DNA of 54,893 nt, taken from a virus. The stretch's first letter is position 1. Every line of letters starts with the position of its first letter. Below are positions 31,637-40,766 of this stretch, piece after piece. The stretch lies in IMG/VR virus record IMGVR_UViG_3300037225_000166, positions 1 to 54,893 of that record. One strand, written 5' to 3'. The notes under the pieces are model-generated. The model saw only the letters and a list, made by a program, of their open reading frames with translations, was not told the DNA's origin and searched no databases. A program made the position numbers and the translations under genes.

Positions 31637-31801
31637 ATGCCAAAACAAGAAGATGTACACAGTATCAGAATCCCGAAAGAAGAAAGGGAGTTGTTAGAAA
31701 AACTTATGCCGGTTAAAAGGGTTAAATTCCTTTCAGGTATCGTATTACTGGCAATCAAAGAGTTCAATGACCGAAATATGAATTTAATTCCAAAACAATG
31801 A
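31637..31801 (+). CDS. Ribbon-helix-helix-like protein (54 aa)
   Basis: HSIRIPKEERELLEKL is a beta strand then helix typical of small ribbon-helix-helix DNA-binding proteins. ATG 31637 preferred over an upstream TTG. It overlaps the PBECR2-like gene by 4 bases, an arrangement like antitoxin then toxin. Confidence 0.55.
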   Translation: MPKQEDVHSIRIPKEERELLEKLMPVKRVKFLSGIVLLAIKEFNDRNMNLIPKQ

Positions 31802-32190
31802 TCAAGAAATCACAGATCGATCCGACACGTTCCCATACTCAATTACTTGAGTTGGTTCATGTTTGGAAAGACCGATATACAGTCAATAATGAAGGAGATA
31901 CGATCATCCAGAACAATCGAACTATGACCAATGTCCGGTTTACTGATAATGGATTTCACGAGATACAAAAGCATCCCAGGGGATTTGAACTAATACCCGA
32001 AGCAATTCATAATCCGGATGAGATTTGGTCCGGTTGGGGAGATAAAAAGCAAAGAATAGTTTTAAGAAATTACATTCTTTTTGGTGATCTTTGTTATGTT
32101 GTTCAAACCAAAGACGGACAAATCACAGATGCTTTTCTGGTTACAAAAACGCAAGCTAATAAATATAGGGTGGGGGTGCCTTTGATATGA
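31798..32190 (+). CDS. PBECR2-like nuclease domain protein
   Basis: 130 residues. RGFELIPEAIHNPDEIWSGW, ILFGDLCYVVQTKDGQITDA and NKYRVGVPLI match the phage Barnase-EndoU-ColicinE5/D-RelE-like group 2 domain. This is usually the C-terminal part of a gpF-like protein, which here lies 7.7 kb upstream without such a domain. Stand-alone RNase or toxin-like role is inferred. Confidence 0.7.
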   Translation: MIKKSQIDPTRSHTQLLELVHVWKDRYTVNNEGDTIIQNNRTMTNVRFTDNGFHEIQKHPRGFELIPEAIHNPDEIWSGWGDKKQRIVLRNYILFGDLCYVVQTKDGQITDAFLVTKTQANKYRVGVPLI

Positions 32191-32468
32191 CAATAAAAAC
32201 ACCGCATATATTAAAACTCCAACAACCTTTTTTTGAGCAAGTTAAAATCGGAATGAAACAATTTGAGTTAAGAAGGAATGATAGAGATTATCAGGTTGGA
32301 GATACTTGTTTTTTGAGGGAATATGATGCACTTCATAATTCATATTCAGGTGATGCTTTGGTTATTACAATTACTTATATTTTAGAAGACCGACCCGGAC
32401 TGCTTGATTATTATTGTATCTTTGGATTTAATAAACCTCAATTAGTTCATAATTTCAAAGCAGTATGA
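32187..32468 (+). CDS. DUF3850 (ASCH-like) protein
   Basis: 93 residues. HILKLQQPFFEQVKIGMKQF, FELRRNDRDYQVGDTCFLRE and VITITYILED are the DUF3850 fold, related to ASCH/PUA RNA-binding domains. Function unknown. Overlaps both neighbours by 4 bases. Confidence 0.85.
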   Translation: MTIKTPHILKLQQPFFEQVKIGMKQFELRRNDRDYQVGDTCFLREYDALHNSYSGDALVITITYILEDRPGLLDYYCIFGFNKPQLVHNFKAV

Positions 32469-33079
32469 AATCCCTCCAACAATTTCAACGAGATTTTGCA
32501 GCCTCAACAAAAGAGGTTCAAAAGGCTATTAAAAAAGACTTACCTCGTTTGATCGGTATTGAATCAGTTAAGTTGGTTAAAAATAACTTCGAAACTCAGT
32601 CTTATTTTGGCTTTGGGCATTGGAAGAAACGCAAGCCCACAACAAATAAGGCTTACATGGCAGGTCGTGGCAAAGGCGAATCAGGTCGTTATAAGGGAAG
32701 CAGGTTTAATGCAAATCACCCATTATTACTACAAACAAGGCGGTTATTTAGGTCTATCAGATTTAAAGTTGAAGGAAACGGAGTATTTATTGGATCAGAT
32801 ACGACTTTAGTACCTTATGCCAGAACTCATAATGAAGGCTTAACGATTCATCAAAATGCAAGAAAGGGAGTAAAATTGTTTTTTAATGGCAAAAGATTCT
32901 CAAGTGAAGCAAAAGCAACTCACGGGCAAAAAGTTAATATCGGAGCTCATGATATTAAGATGCCTAAAAGGCAGTTTATCCCAGCCGGTAACGATCCAAT
33001 GCCTGTGAAAATCAGAACAATGATCGTAAAAGAATTTAATCAGGAATTTGATAAAGCTTTGAAAATGTTTAAAAAATAG
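32465..33079 (+). CDS. Virion morphogenesis protein (Mu gpG-like)
   Basis: 204 residues. SYFGFGHWKKRKPTTN, LLQTRRLFRSIRF and VPYARTHNEG are typical of the gpG/HK97-gp10-like tail completion family. It resumes the head-tail module after the accessory block. Confidence 0.75.
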   Translation: MKSLQQFQRDFAASTKEVQKAIKKDLPRLIGIESVKLVKNNFETQSYFGFGHWKKRKPTTNKAYMAGRGKGESGRYKGSRFNANHPLLLQTRRLFRSIRFKVEGNGVFIGSDTTLVPYARTHNEGLTIHQNARKGVKLFFNGKRFSSEAKATHGQKVNIGAHDIKMPKRQFIPAGNDPMPVKIRTMIVKEFNQEFDKALKMFKK

Positions 33080-33083
33080 TGAG

Positions 33084-33440
33084 ATGAAAGATTTTTTTAA
33101 TAATCCTGCTCTTTGGCTTTTAATTGCAACACTTGAATTTGTTTTCTTTTTTATTGTCGTTTGGTTATTAACCAGATCAGAAATAGCAAAAGAAAAAAGA
33201 GCAAGATTAAAATATATGTTAAATCATACAACGGTTAAAAAAATACCGGCTACTTATGGAGCTCCTAATGTTAATGATTATATTGAACAAAAAAAAAGAG
33301 AAAATGAACCTAAAACCATTAACATATATTTCAATAAACTCTCAGATATTAAATTTAAAGAGGAATCGGAAGATATTAAAGAAATGGGAGATAAGGCAGT
33401 TAAATTATTGCTTGAGATGTTAAAGAAATTAGAAAAATGA
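33084..33440 (+). CDS. Membrane-anchored hypothetical protein (118 aa)
   Basis: N-terminal membrane segment (about 10-30, LWLLIATLEFVFFFIVVWLL), then charged helices. Not recognised. Sits in the late operon. Confidence 0.6.
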   Translation: MKDFFNNPALWLLIATLEFVFFFIVVWLLTRSEIAKEKRARLKYMLNHTTVKKIPATYGAPNVNDYIEQKKRENEPKTINIYFNKLSDIKFKEESEDIKEMGDKAVKLLLEMLKKLEK

Positions 33441-33441
33441 A

Positions 33442-33597
33442 ATGTGTACCGATACTGAATTATGGGTAGATTGTCCTTGTACTCGAATGGATGCAAACGA
33501 ATTAAAAGGAGTTTGTCCACAATGTAATGGTACTTTGAAGATAAGAAAGTTGGTAAATTTGGAATTGGAAAGGGAAATTAAAAAGGAAACAATATAA
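33442..33597 (+). CDS. Zinc-ribbon protein (51 aa)
   Basis: VDCPCTRMDANELKGVCPQC gives a CPC...CPQC zinc site, and the C-terminal half is a charged helix. ATG 33442 lies 1 base after the previous stop; the next gene starts 2 bases on. Not recognised. Confidence 0.6.
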   Translation: MCTDTELWVDCPCTRMDANELKGVCPQCNGTLKIRKLVNLELEREIKKETI

Positions 33598-33599
33598 TC

Positions 33600-34142
33600 A
33601 TGGAACTCTTACACGAAGTCAAACCAGGTGATTCAATGACCGCTGAAATCATTACAGCAGTAGTCAAGGAATGTTCCGCACTGCTCAAATCAGATCAGGG
33701 AACGATCATATTTAAGACTGATTACAAGTCAGCAGATATATTAAGCTATGCCATGCCGTTAATCATAGTCGATATTCAGGACGGACAAGACTCAGGTCAG
33801 GTTATCGGTGGTGTTACCCGTATGGAATGGCTTATCTCATTAAATAGCTACTATTATTCCGAAACAACTGAGATAGATTCATTCTCTTTGCAGTTTCCGA
33901 TTGACAAAATCCGCAAGCATTTTACTATTGGCAAATGGAAAACAAAGGAAATGTCGCAGATCAGAATTGATTATGGGTTTAAATTCACCCTCAGTTCAAT
34001 TACACAACCGGATGCATTGGACGAAGATGGAATGATAAAAGGCTATAGAATCAATTTGGATTCAATTGCTTTTGACCTCAGTACTTCAAATGTTCAGGAA
34101 ACAAAGGAAGTTTTGAAAGGGATTAATGATATAACAAAATAA
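33600..34142 (+). CDS. Tail terminator-like protein (180 aa)
   Basis: Mixed alpha/beta with LIIVDIQDGQDSGQVIGGVT and a beta-rich middle. The position after the gpG-like gene fits a tail completion or terminator protein; the family is not recognised. Confidence 0.5.
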   Translation: MELLHEVKPGDSMTAEIITAVVKECSALLKSDQGTIIFKTDYKSADILSYAMPLIIVDIQDGQDSGQVIGGVTRMEWLISLNSYYYSETTEIDSFSLQFPIDKIRKHFTIGKWKTKEMSQIRIDYGFKFTLSSITQPDALDEDGMIKGYRINLDSIAFDLSTSNVQETKEVLKGINDITK

Positions 34143-34146
34143 AGCT

Positions 34147-34347
34147 ATGAAAATTAAAATTATCTCCGATGGTACAAGTTTAGGAACAAAGATCATCGAT
34201 GAAGCAACCGGAACACAAATAATGAACTGTTCTGATTTAATAATTAAAGTAAGCGCTAAAACGCAATTAGTTGAATGCACAATGACTTTAATAAAAGTAC
34301 CATTTGAATATAAAGGGGTGGCTGAAACAAACCAAGTAATAATTTAA
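34147..34347 (+). CDS. Small hypothetical protein (66 aa)
   Basis: A beta-rich protein (IKIISDGTSLGTKIIDE). It shares 4 bases with the convergent HTH gene end. Function unknown. Confidence 0.55.
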   Translation: MKIKIISDGTSLGTKIIDEATGTQIMNCSDLIIKVSAKTQLVECTMTLIKVPFEYKGVAETNQVII

Positions 34348-34583
34348 TTAACCCTCGCTTTATTCCAAACTCTCTTATTTTCGTATTGCCTCAAAGATTC
34401 TGTATAGATTATTTCAGAATCAACAGACCATCCCTCACAACCGGATTCAATTCTATTGATTATCGGATAGCTTAAGCCTGACAATTGGATTAACTTCTTT
34501 TTAGTTATATCCAAATTCTCACGCAACCGCCTTAATGATTTTGATCTTTCTTCCCTGAATGATTGGAGTTGATTTGGAGTCAT
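34344..34583 (-). CDS. HTH regulator, the only convincing minus-strand gene
   Basis: 79 residues. RLRENLDITKKKLIQLSGLS followed by YPIINRIESGCEGWSV is an XRE-type helix-turn-helix. Short, with no dimerisation domain. It converges on the gene at 34147 and has repeated operator-like boxes at its start, so it may control itself and the late region. Confidence 0.75.
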   Translation of the reverse strand: MTPNQLQSFREERSKSLRRLRENLDITKKKLIQLSGLSYPIINRIESGCEGWSVDSEIIYTESLRQYENKRVWNKARVN

Positions 34584-34585
34584 TC

Positions 34586-34628
34586 TATGAATATAACAGA
34601 ATTGTATATTTTATTCATAATATTCATA
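34586..34628. promoter_or_regulatory. Three operator-like TATTCATA boxes
   Basis: TATGAATA (34586-34593) is the inverted form; TATTCATA occurs at 34612-34619 and 34621-34628. They begin 3 bases from the HTH gene's start codon, as expected for an autoregulated repressor. The last two are 9 bases apart. Confidence 0.55.
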
Positions 34629-34712
34629 TTGAAAAGTCAGCAAATATAATAATTTATTAAACGATTTAATTCATTTTATGAAATTAGTAATTCACAGTCG
34701 GTAAATTTGTAC

Positions 34713-34786
34713 CCGAAGTTTTGTACATTTTGTTTATTTATTAAGGTTCAGTTAAGCCTGTTTGAGCAATCAGACGGGCTTTTCTG
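34713..34786 (+). ncRNA. Candidate small RNA (about 74 nt)
   Basis: A -7 box TAAATTTG (34702-34709) and the terminator at 34754-34784 would give a short transcript with no ORF. The -33 element is weak. The gap 34584-34883 otherwise holds operator boxes and the capsid promoter. Confidence 0.4.
34754..34784 (+). terminator. Rho-independent terminator
   Basis: A 12-bp stem (AAGCCTGTTTGA with TCAGACGGGCTT, two G.U) and loop GCAA, then TTCTGTTT. Confidence 0.75.
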
Positions 34787-34852
34787 TTTATAGGATATTT
34801 AAATAATTTAAACGATTTCGTTCAATTTTCAAAAGCAAGCAATATTCATACA

Positions 34853-34860
34853 TAAATTTG
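34853..34860 (+). promoter_or_regulatory. Promoter -7 box for the capsid gene
   Basis: TAAATTTG 24 bases before ATG 34884. Likely late promoter for capsid and tail genes. Confidence 0.6.
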
Positions 34861-34883
34861 AAGCGATTATTACACTAAATTAA

Positions 34884-37241
34884 ATGACTGAAAGAGCAAA
34901 ATACGCAAGTGGTGGAAGGAACGATCAAGGATCAGTTATCCCTCTCAGCGTTATTGATTACAGTCGTTTTGATTCCAATCCAGTTTTATTAGACAACCAT
35001 AACTGGGATGCAGCACCTCTCGGAAAACTTACCGATTTAAATAAATCAGATGGTACAGGAATGCCACAGTTTCACAGGATCACAAAAGAATCATGCGAAA
35101 AGGGCGAAATGTACGAATCAGGTTATTTAAATGGTTTGTCAATCGGTGGAGTTGCTACCTATAAAACTACCGGACAATTCACAACCGACAAGGACGGAAA
35201 GAAAGTACCTGTTTATGAATTAGATTCAGCAGGTAATAAAATATGTACTTATTTCGGTTTGTACGAGGTTTCGCTGGTAACATTACCATCCGATCCGAAA
35301 GCATTAAAATCAAATGCTTATTTGTCGGTTAAGGTTTATGATAGTGAGGATGAAATCAACAATTTAGTAAAACTTAGTTCAAAATTTAATGATTTAAATA
35401 AAAATCAAATGGAAAATTTAACTCCTGATCAAATTACACAGATTCAAACTTTAGTTTCTGAGGCTCTTAAAGTAGAAAAAACAACCTTAACAGCTGAAAA
35501 TACAGAAGCTATTCAAAAATTAACAGCTGAAATTCTTGAAAAAGAAAAGGCAACTTTGAAAGCTGAAAACGAAACCGAAGTAAATAAACTCATCACTGAG
35601 TATATTGAAAAAAGTAAATTGTCAGCAGTCGAACTGGCAGCAAAAGAAAAGGCTGAAAAGATCGAAGCAGCAACCCTGAAAGCTCAGGAACTGGCAGAAG
35701 GCTTGACAGAACTAAAAGCAGCAGCCGAAATGGAAAATGCCACAGACGAAGCTAAGACAGCTTATCTGGAAGCCTTCAAAGCATCAGAATCAGCAATTCT
35801 GGAAGTAGAAATACTGACAGCCGATCCGAAAAAGCCACAGCTCAAAACACTGGCAGAAATCAAATCGCTTACATTGGCAGCAAAGCCGGAAAATATAAAA
35901 GTCAAAACTATGCCTACATTAAGGTTTGAAAAACTTGCAGCTGACAAAGAAGGTGCAAAAATCATCGAAATGGTGAAAATGGGAGTTGCACCTGACCTGC
36001 AGCATTATGCAACAATAGCAGCAGCATTGTGGGAAGAACCACGATACAGGGCTTTGATGCAGAAACTGAGGGCAATTCCAAACGTAAACGGAAACATGAT
36101 CGAACAATTCCGATCTGATCCAATGCAAAAAACATCCGGCGGTCATGGCTTTTATGACATCCTTCAAAGGCTTTCATCTGAAAGAGTTGAAATGATGACC
36201 AAGGACAATACCATGAAAACAATAACCATGTTAGGAACCAGCGCAGATGCACTTGCAACTCCTGACTTATTGGTTATTCAATGGATTGTCGGCATGGCAA
36301 TACCGGCCCTGTTCCCTTCAGGCGACTGGAAGAATGATATTACTCTTTTCCCGGCTGATATGGTCAATAAATCACTGGGTTTGATCTTTTCAAACGTAGG
36401 AGCTGATCCAACGATTTATGAAAGTTATGCAGCAGCAGCAGCAGCCAACGCATCCGCACCTTATACCTATGATGATACAACCGTAGCATTAAAGATGTTG
36501 GAATACTACTTACCTGCAATGCTTTGGAATCCTATCAAAATTCATCAATATGCTACCGACCCGATGGCAACAGGCTGGGCACAGGCATTCAATAAGCTCA
36601 ATGCAACAATGGATGATGAAATGATTTACACTCTTTTATCATTACTTACAACAGCTTCAAAGATTGCTACATCAGGGAGCCAGTTCACACTTGCCGGTGC
36701 ATCTGATCCTTTAGCATTCATATTTAATACAGCATTTACCGGAGCATTAGCCGGAGCAGCTTATAAAGATGTTCTAAGGTTGGAACAACTTTACAGAAAA
36801 CAAAACTTTGAACTTGACAAAACCGGAGCAATCCTGATCACTGATCCAACCGCTTATCTGCAAATCCAAAATGATCCTGATACCAAATCATTATTAACCA
36901 GGTTCATCAATTCTGATAATGATCCAAACAGATTGAGTATTTCAAACACCAAGATTGTATCAAGATCAAAAGTTGGAATCATTGACACAGCAACTGAATC
37001 AAGTTCTGTAACAGGTGTTAAAGACCCGGCAGGAACAATTCCATCAACCTCAGTCAGTGCAATGTTAGGTTTGTTACCTTCACAAGTTGGTAGAGGCTTG
37101 GCACAGTTTGATATTTTCATGATTCAGGATCCTTCTAACTACGGTTATAAGATGAGTGCTGACATCAGGCAGGGTATCGTTCCTTTGAGAAAGAACTTAA
37201 ACGGACTTGCAATTCTTTCTTACGGTTCACCAACAGTTTAA
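34884..37241 (+). CDS. Fused prohead protease, scaffold and major capsid protein
   Basis: 785 residues in three parts. Residues 1-165: S78 (HK97-type) protease with H39 in LLDNHNW and S86 in LNGLSIGG. Residues 176-342: Glu/Lys/Ala-rich coiled coil, the scaffold; it starts with an internal MENLTPDQIT (ATG 35409) that could also be used on its own. Residues 343-785 (ATG 35910, MPTLRFEKL): major capsid protein. The protease would release the capsid part during maturation. Separate genes are the usual layout. Confidence 0.85.
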   Translation: MTERAKYASGGRNDQGSVIPLSVIDYSRFDSNPVLLDNHNWDAAPLGKLTDLNKSDGTGMPQFHRITKESCEKGEMYESGYLNGLSIGGVATYKTTGQFTTDKDGKKVPVYELDSAGNKICTYFGLYEVSLVTLPSDPKALKSNAYLSVKVYDSEDEINNLVKLSSKFNDLNKNQMENLTPDQITQIQTLVSEALKVEKTTLTAENTEAIQKLTAEILEKEKATLKAENETEVNKLITEYIEKSKLSAVELAAKEKAEKIEAATLKAQELAEGLTELKAAAEMENATDEAKTAYLEAFKASESAILEVEILTADPKKPQLKTLAEIKSLTLAAKPENIKVKTMPTLRFEKLAADKEGAKIIEMVKMGVAPDLQHYATIAAALWEEPRYRALMQKLRAIPNVNGNMIEQFRSDPMQKTSGGHGFYDILQRLSSERVEMMTKDNTMKTITMLGTSADALATPDLLVIQWIVGMAIPALFPSGDWKNDITLFPADMVNKSLGLIFSNVGADPTIYESYAAAAAANASAPYTYDDTTVALKMLEYYLPAMLWNPIKIHQYATDPMATGWAQAFNKLNATMDDEMIYTLLSLLTTASKIATSGSQFTLAGASDPLAFIFNTAFTGALAGAAYKDVLRLEQLYRKQNFELDKTGAILITDPTAYLQIQNDPDTKSLLTRFINSDNDPNRLSISNTKIVSRSKVGIIDTATESSSVTGVKDPAGTIPSTSVSAMLGLLPSQVGRGLAQFDIFMIQDPSNYGYKMSADIRQGIVPLRKNLNGLAILSYGSPTV

Positions 37242-37255
37242 TTAAACAATTGACT

Positions 37256-37291
37256 TAAGCCGTTATGACTAACTATCAGACGGCTTATTTT
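37256..37291 (+). terminator. Terminator after the capsid gene
   Basis: TAAGCCGT (37256-37263) pairs with ACGGCTTA (37280-37287), then TTTTC. Confidence 0.7.
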
Positions 37292-37329
37292 CAACATAAA
37301 AAGTTATTTAAAATCTAAATTTCAGAATC

Positions 37330-37848
37330 ATGAAAAAGTTACTTTCAATTTTTATCTTACTTTCGATTTTCTCTTTTGTTTCATTCTCACAAGGTTACGG
37401 ATTAAGGGCGAAAGGCTATCAAACGATCCGAAATATCAATCAGGGCGAATACATCCAGTTTGCCGGAAATGCAGTTGATTCACTTTGTGTATCTGATTCA
37501 GCTTTTTATATTTTCCCGGTTACCCACATAAATCAGATTGCCCCTTACATGCAATTATACTGGAACAAAAGACTTTCCGGTACTGCAACAATTACAATAT
37601 CATTTTACCAGGCAAACAATCTACCTACAACCTTAACAAGCTCTGAATGGGTAACAGTTAAGCAAAAATATACTAACGCAGCATTTACAAAGGCATTAAC
37701 TTGTAGCGCAACAGGTTGGCAGGTATTTTGGGATAAGGCTGATTCTGCAATACTGGAAGGCCGATATTTAAAAATACAGATGGTAACAAGTTCAACAAGT
37801 ACCGTATCAGGGAAGATAACATGCAGGGCAAAATTTAATATTAAATAA
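37330..37848 (+). CDS. Secreted-type structural protein (172 aa)
   Basis: Classic Sec signal peptide: MKK, hydrophobic core LLSIFILLSIFSFVSF, then SQG. The mature part is beta-rich, Thr/Ser-rich and ends in ITCRAKFNIK. Export of a phage product encoded between capsid and tail genes is unusual. Two further signal-peptide proteins lie at 48116 and 49485. Function unknown. Confidence 0.65.
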   Translation: MKKLLSIFILLSIFSFVSFSQGYGLRAKGYQTIRNINQGEYIQFAGNAVDSLCVSDSAFYIFPVTHINQIAPYMQLYWNKRLSGTATITISFYQANNLPTTLTSSEWVTVKQKYTNAAFTKALTCSATGWQVFWDKADSAILEGRYLKIQMVTSSTSTVSGKITCRAKFNIK

Positions 37849-37899
37849 AAAATAAATAACCTTAAACCTTTTTAATAAACAAAATAAATAACAAAAATC

Positions 37900-38502
37900 A
37901 TGTTTGATCAATTACATCTAAACCATCTGAAACAAATCGCATTCTTAGCAAAAACTAAGGGTGATGTTTATGTTCATGGGGATGGCAATCTTTATACCGA
38001 TACAGTAGTAAATGGTAGGACAAAAACAGCATTAGAAAGCAGCGACAGACGACTGGAACGTGCTTCATATTCGCTTGAAGATGCTCAATTCAGGGTTTTG
38101 ATAACAAAAAACAATGTTCCTAAAACAATAGAAGACCTTATTGATATGTTCTATGCAGCAAAGCAGAAAGAAGATAAGGCAAAAGGAGCAAATGCAAGCC
38201 TAAACAAAACCGATATTTTTGAAATGCCAAAGGATGAAGATGAAGAAATCAAATCAGATGAACCCAAAACAGATTCACCTGAATTAGCAGAATTGAAACT
38301 CAGGGCTGATACTTTGGGAATTGATTATTCTGATAAAATTGGTGTTTCAGGGCTTACGAAAAAGATCATTGAATTTGAAGCAGATCAAAAAGAGTTTGAC
38401 GATCTGAAACTGGAAGCTATCGGACTTGAAATCGAATTCCCTGAAACCACCACAAAACCGGAATTGATTGACCTGATTGAAGCAGCAAAGAAAACGGAAT
38501 AA
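37900..38502 (+). CDS. Protein with two HeH/LEM-like repeats (200 aa)
   Basis: An N-terminal domain (1-80), an acidic linker (100-130) and two C-terminal helix-extended-helix repeats (ELKLRADTLGIDYSDKIG and DLKLEAIGLEIEFPETT), which in phages often bind DNA. Between capsid and sheath, a head-completion role is possible. Confidence 0.6.
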   Translation: MFDQLHLNHLKQIAFLAKTKGDVYVHGDGNLYTDTVVNGRTKTALESSDRRLERASYSLEDAQFRVLITKNNVPKTIEDLIDMFYAAKQKEDKAKGANASLNKTDIFEMPKDEDEEIKSDEPKTDSPELAELKLRADTLGIDYSDKIGVSGLTKKIIEFEADQKEFDDLKLEAIGLEIEFPETTTKPELIDLIEAAKKTE

Positions 38503-38513
38503 AAAAACAAGTC

Positions 38514-39971
38514 ATGAGACATACAGTTAATACAACCATAGTTAACCAGGTGACCGGAGTTCCATTAAGTTCAGACGGTGTTATGGGTTTGTTTTGTCAG
38601 GGTATTGCAGTCGGAGCTTCTTCGGGGGTTACTGGGACAATACTTGATAAACTATACCTACTCACTTCGGTTGATGATCTGGCAGTTATGGGTATTACTG
38701 ATGCTTATGATAAGACTAATGGTCTGGCAGTTTACCAGCAAGTTTCAGAATTCTATGCTGAAGCAGGGGACGGGGCCTTACTTTGGTTAGTAGTTACAGC
38801 AACAGCATATAGTACTTATGTAGCTTCATCGACCTTTGCAAACCTGTTAAAAGGCTCTGCAACGGCTGATTATGCAAACAAAATTAAGATGCTTGGTCTT
38901 TGCTTTGGACTTACAGCAACGTTAAATAATTCAACTACTGCTTATTTACCGGCAGTTTGTACTGATACAATTACACCACTCCAAACTCAGTTAGATGCTT
39001 TGTTTTTAGCAGGCTATCAAATGTCAGCAATCATTGACGGTGCAAATGCTTCACAGAATGCAGCTTATGCAACTATAGCAGCTATTGAAACAGTTGCAAC
39101 ACTGGCCAAACCTTCGGTATCAGTTTGTTTAACAGGTTCCAGGGGTAACGGTGTTTCAGGCGTTGGAGCAGCATTAGGCAGATTTGCAAAAATCTCAATA
39201 GGTCATGGCTTTAATTGTGTAGAAGATGGTAGTGTTTACGGAACAAGATCATTTATGACAAACGGATTTGCTAAATACTCACCTGATACGATTACAACCG
39301 GAGGAGTTAAATTAAGTACATTATCGCTGACTATTCCGATCACAACTCTTGTAAATGCTCATAATTATGTGGTTGTGGGTGATGGAGCTGTTTATAATGG
39401 AGTTACTTATTACAACGGACAAACTATCGCTGTAACTACTGCTAACGGTCTTGCTTATACTCTTTCAAGTGCTTTAAATACTGTTTACCTGATTGAAAAA
39501 TCAACAGATGTTCAAAGCCTGATTGACAGTGAATTTAACTCACTCGGAGATAAGCAATATATGTTCCACAGAACATGGCCACGACATTCAGGCTTTTTCT
39601 GGAACGATGCTGCAACTTGTGAAGATCAAATCAAGATGTTAAGCACTCAGGAATATAACCGGGTTGCTAACTACCTGGCAGATGCTTGCCAGTATTTCTT
39701 CACAAACCAGATCGGTAAAAACCTTCCTATGGATTTGGGAACAGGTGCAATTGATCCTGGTTATATCGAAGCAAAGCAAACCGAGTTCAAAAAGACTTAT
39801 ATCGAACCAAAAGCAGTAAATACCGGAACAGGCGATCTCTCAGGCGGTTCATTGGTTATTGATGGTACTGGTTTCTTTTCAACAAAAACAATGGGTTTTG
39901 CATTAACGATTGTTCCTACTGTGATTATGGGCGGTGCAACCGGTGAAATAAAATTCAGTTCAACATTATAA
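38514..39971 (+). CDS. Tail sheath protein (DUF2586-like)
   Basis: 485 residues. MRHTVNTTIVNQVTGVPLSS, then the DGVMGLFCQGIAVGASSG region, and the late block GDKQYMFHRTWPRHSGFFWN, fit the DUF2586 sheath family of Bacteroidota phages. The sheath contracts at infection. It fixes this phage as a contractile-tail type. Confidence 0.8.
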   Translation: MRHTVNTTIVNQVTGVPLSSDGVMGLFCQGIAVGASSGVTGTILDKLYLLTSVDDLAVMGITDAYDKTNGLAVYQQVSEFYAEAGDGALLWLVVTATAYSTYVASSTFANLLKGSATADYANKIKMLGLCFGLTATLNNSTTAYLPAVCTDTITPLQTQLDALFLAGYQMSAIIDGANASQNAAYATIAAIETVATLAKPSVSVCLTGSRGNGVSGVGAALGRFAKISIGHGFNCVEDGSVYGTRSFMTNGFAKYSPDTITTGGVKLSTLSLTIPITTLVNAHNYVVVGDGAVYNGVTYYNGQTIAVTTANGLAYTLSSALNTVYLIEKSTDVQSLIDSEFNSLGDKQYMFHRTWPRHSGFFWNDAATCEDQIKMLSTQEYNRVANYLADACQYFFTNQIGKNLPMDLGTGAIDPGYIEAKQTEFKKTYIEPKAVNTGTGDLSGGSLVIDGTGFFSTKTMGFALTIVPTVIMGGATGEIKFSSTL

Positions 39972-39975
39972 GATT

Positions 39976-40386
39976 ATGGATTTATCGAACTTAGTACTTA
40001 CGGGGGCAGATTATAAGATTCTTTGGATCATTGGTACAAAGACTTTTCCTATTCTGACGGCTGACAACATTTCTTATAATGATACTATCGAATCAGAACA
40101 GCATTATGCAGTAGGTGAAACAAAACCGATAGCATTAAAGCGAAATGGTGAAAAGACAGACGGTAAATTAAGTATTCAGAACGGAGAAATGGCAGACATA
40201 CTCTCAACTCTCGGATATGTAAAGGCAACCCAGATCGAAAACTCCATACTTACGATTGTAGCAACCGCAGGGCCGTTAAAAAGAACCCATGTTCATCTGA
40301 ATATCAATGGCGGATCTGTTGATATTAAGGCAAAAGATAAAGCTACTCTTATTTCACTTGATTGGGAATGCTTAGAAGTTGTATAA
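39976..40386 (+). CDS. Tail tube protein
   Basis: 136 residues, beta-rich, with YKILWIIGTKTFPILTADNI and HVHLNINGGSVDIKAKD. Size and place directly after the sheath fit a tube protein. It shares one base with the next start. Confidence 0.65.
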   Translation: MDLSNLVLTGADYKILWIIGTKTFPILTADNISYNDTIESEQHYAVGETKPIALKRNGEKTDGKLSIQNGEMADILSTLGYVKATQIENSILTIVATAGPLKRTHVHLNINGGSVDIKAKDKATLISLDWECLEVV

Positions 40387-40766
40387 TGGAAACCTTCGAT
40401 AAAGAAATCACATTCTTAGAAAAAACATTTGATCCTGAAAAAATCAAAGAAGGTAAAGAATGGGAATTACAACCAACAACTAAAACGGTTAAATTTATTG
40501 AACTTTCACGAACCGATCCAGATCAGCGTGAAATATCATGGCTTGTAATGGATGTTTTTAAATCTGAAGGTAAGAATACTAAAATTGACTGGAAAACAAT
40601 CAGAGAATTAACTGATTTGTATATTGAAAAGATGCTTATTATTGATGATAATTTTACTCCAACGAATAAAACTGAATTTCTAAATGATAACGGGGCAGTA
40701 ATAAGTTTTGGATTGTGGTTAGCACATGAAAAGATACTACCTTTTTTTTTCAAATTGATGAGTTAA
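40386..40766 (+). CDS. Tail assembly chaperone, short form
   Basis: 126 residues from ATG 40386. An acidic, helical protein ending LPFFFKLMS over a T9 run. It sits between tube and tape measure, the standard place for chaperones that make a -1 frameshift product (G and GT). Confidence 0.75.
   Translation: METFDKEITFLEKTFDPEKIKEGKEWELQPTTKTVKFIELSRTDPDQREISWLVMDVFKSEGKNTKIDWKTIRELTDLYIEKMLIIDDNFTPTNKTEFLNDNGAVISFGLWLAHEKILPFFFKLMS
40742..40750 (+). other. -1 frameshift slippery site T9
   Basis: CCT TTT TTT TTC at the end of the chaperone gene. A -1 shift replaces the stop at 40764 with an open frame to 40975. Confidence 0.7.
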
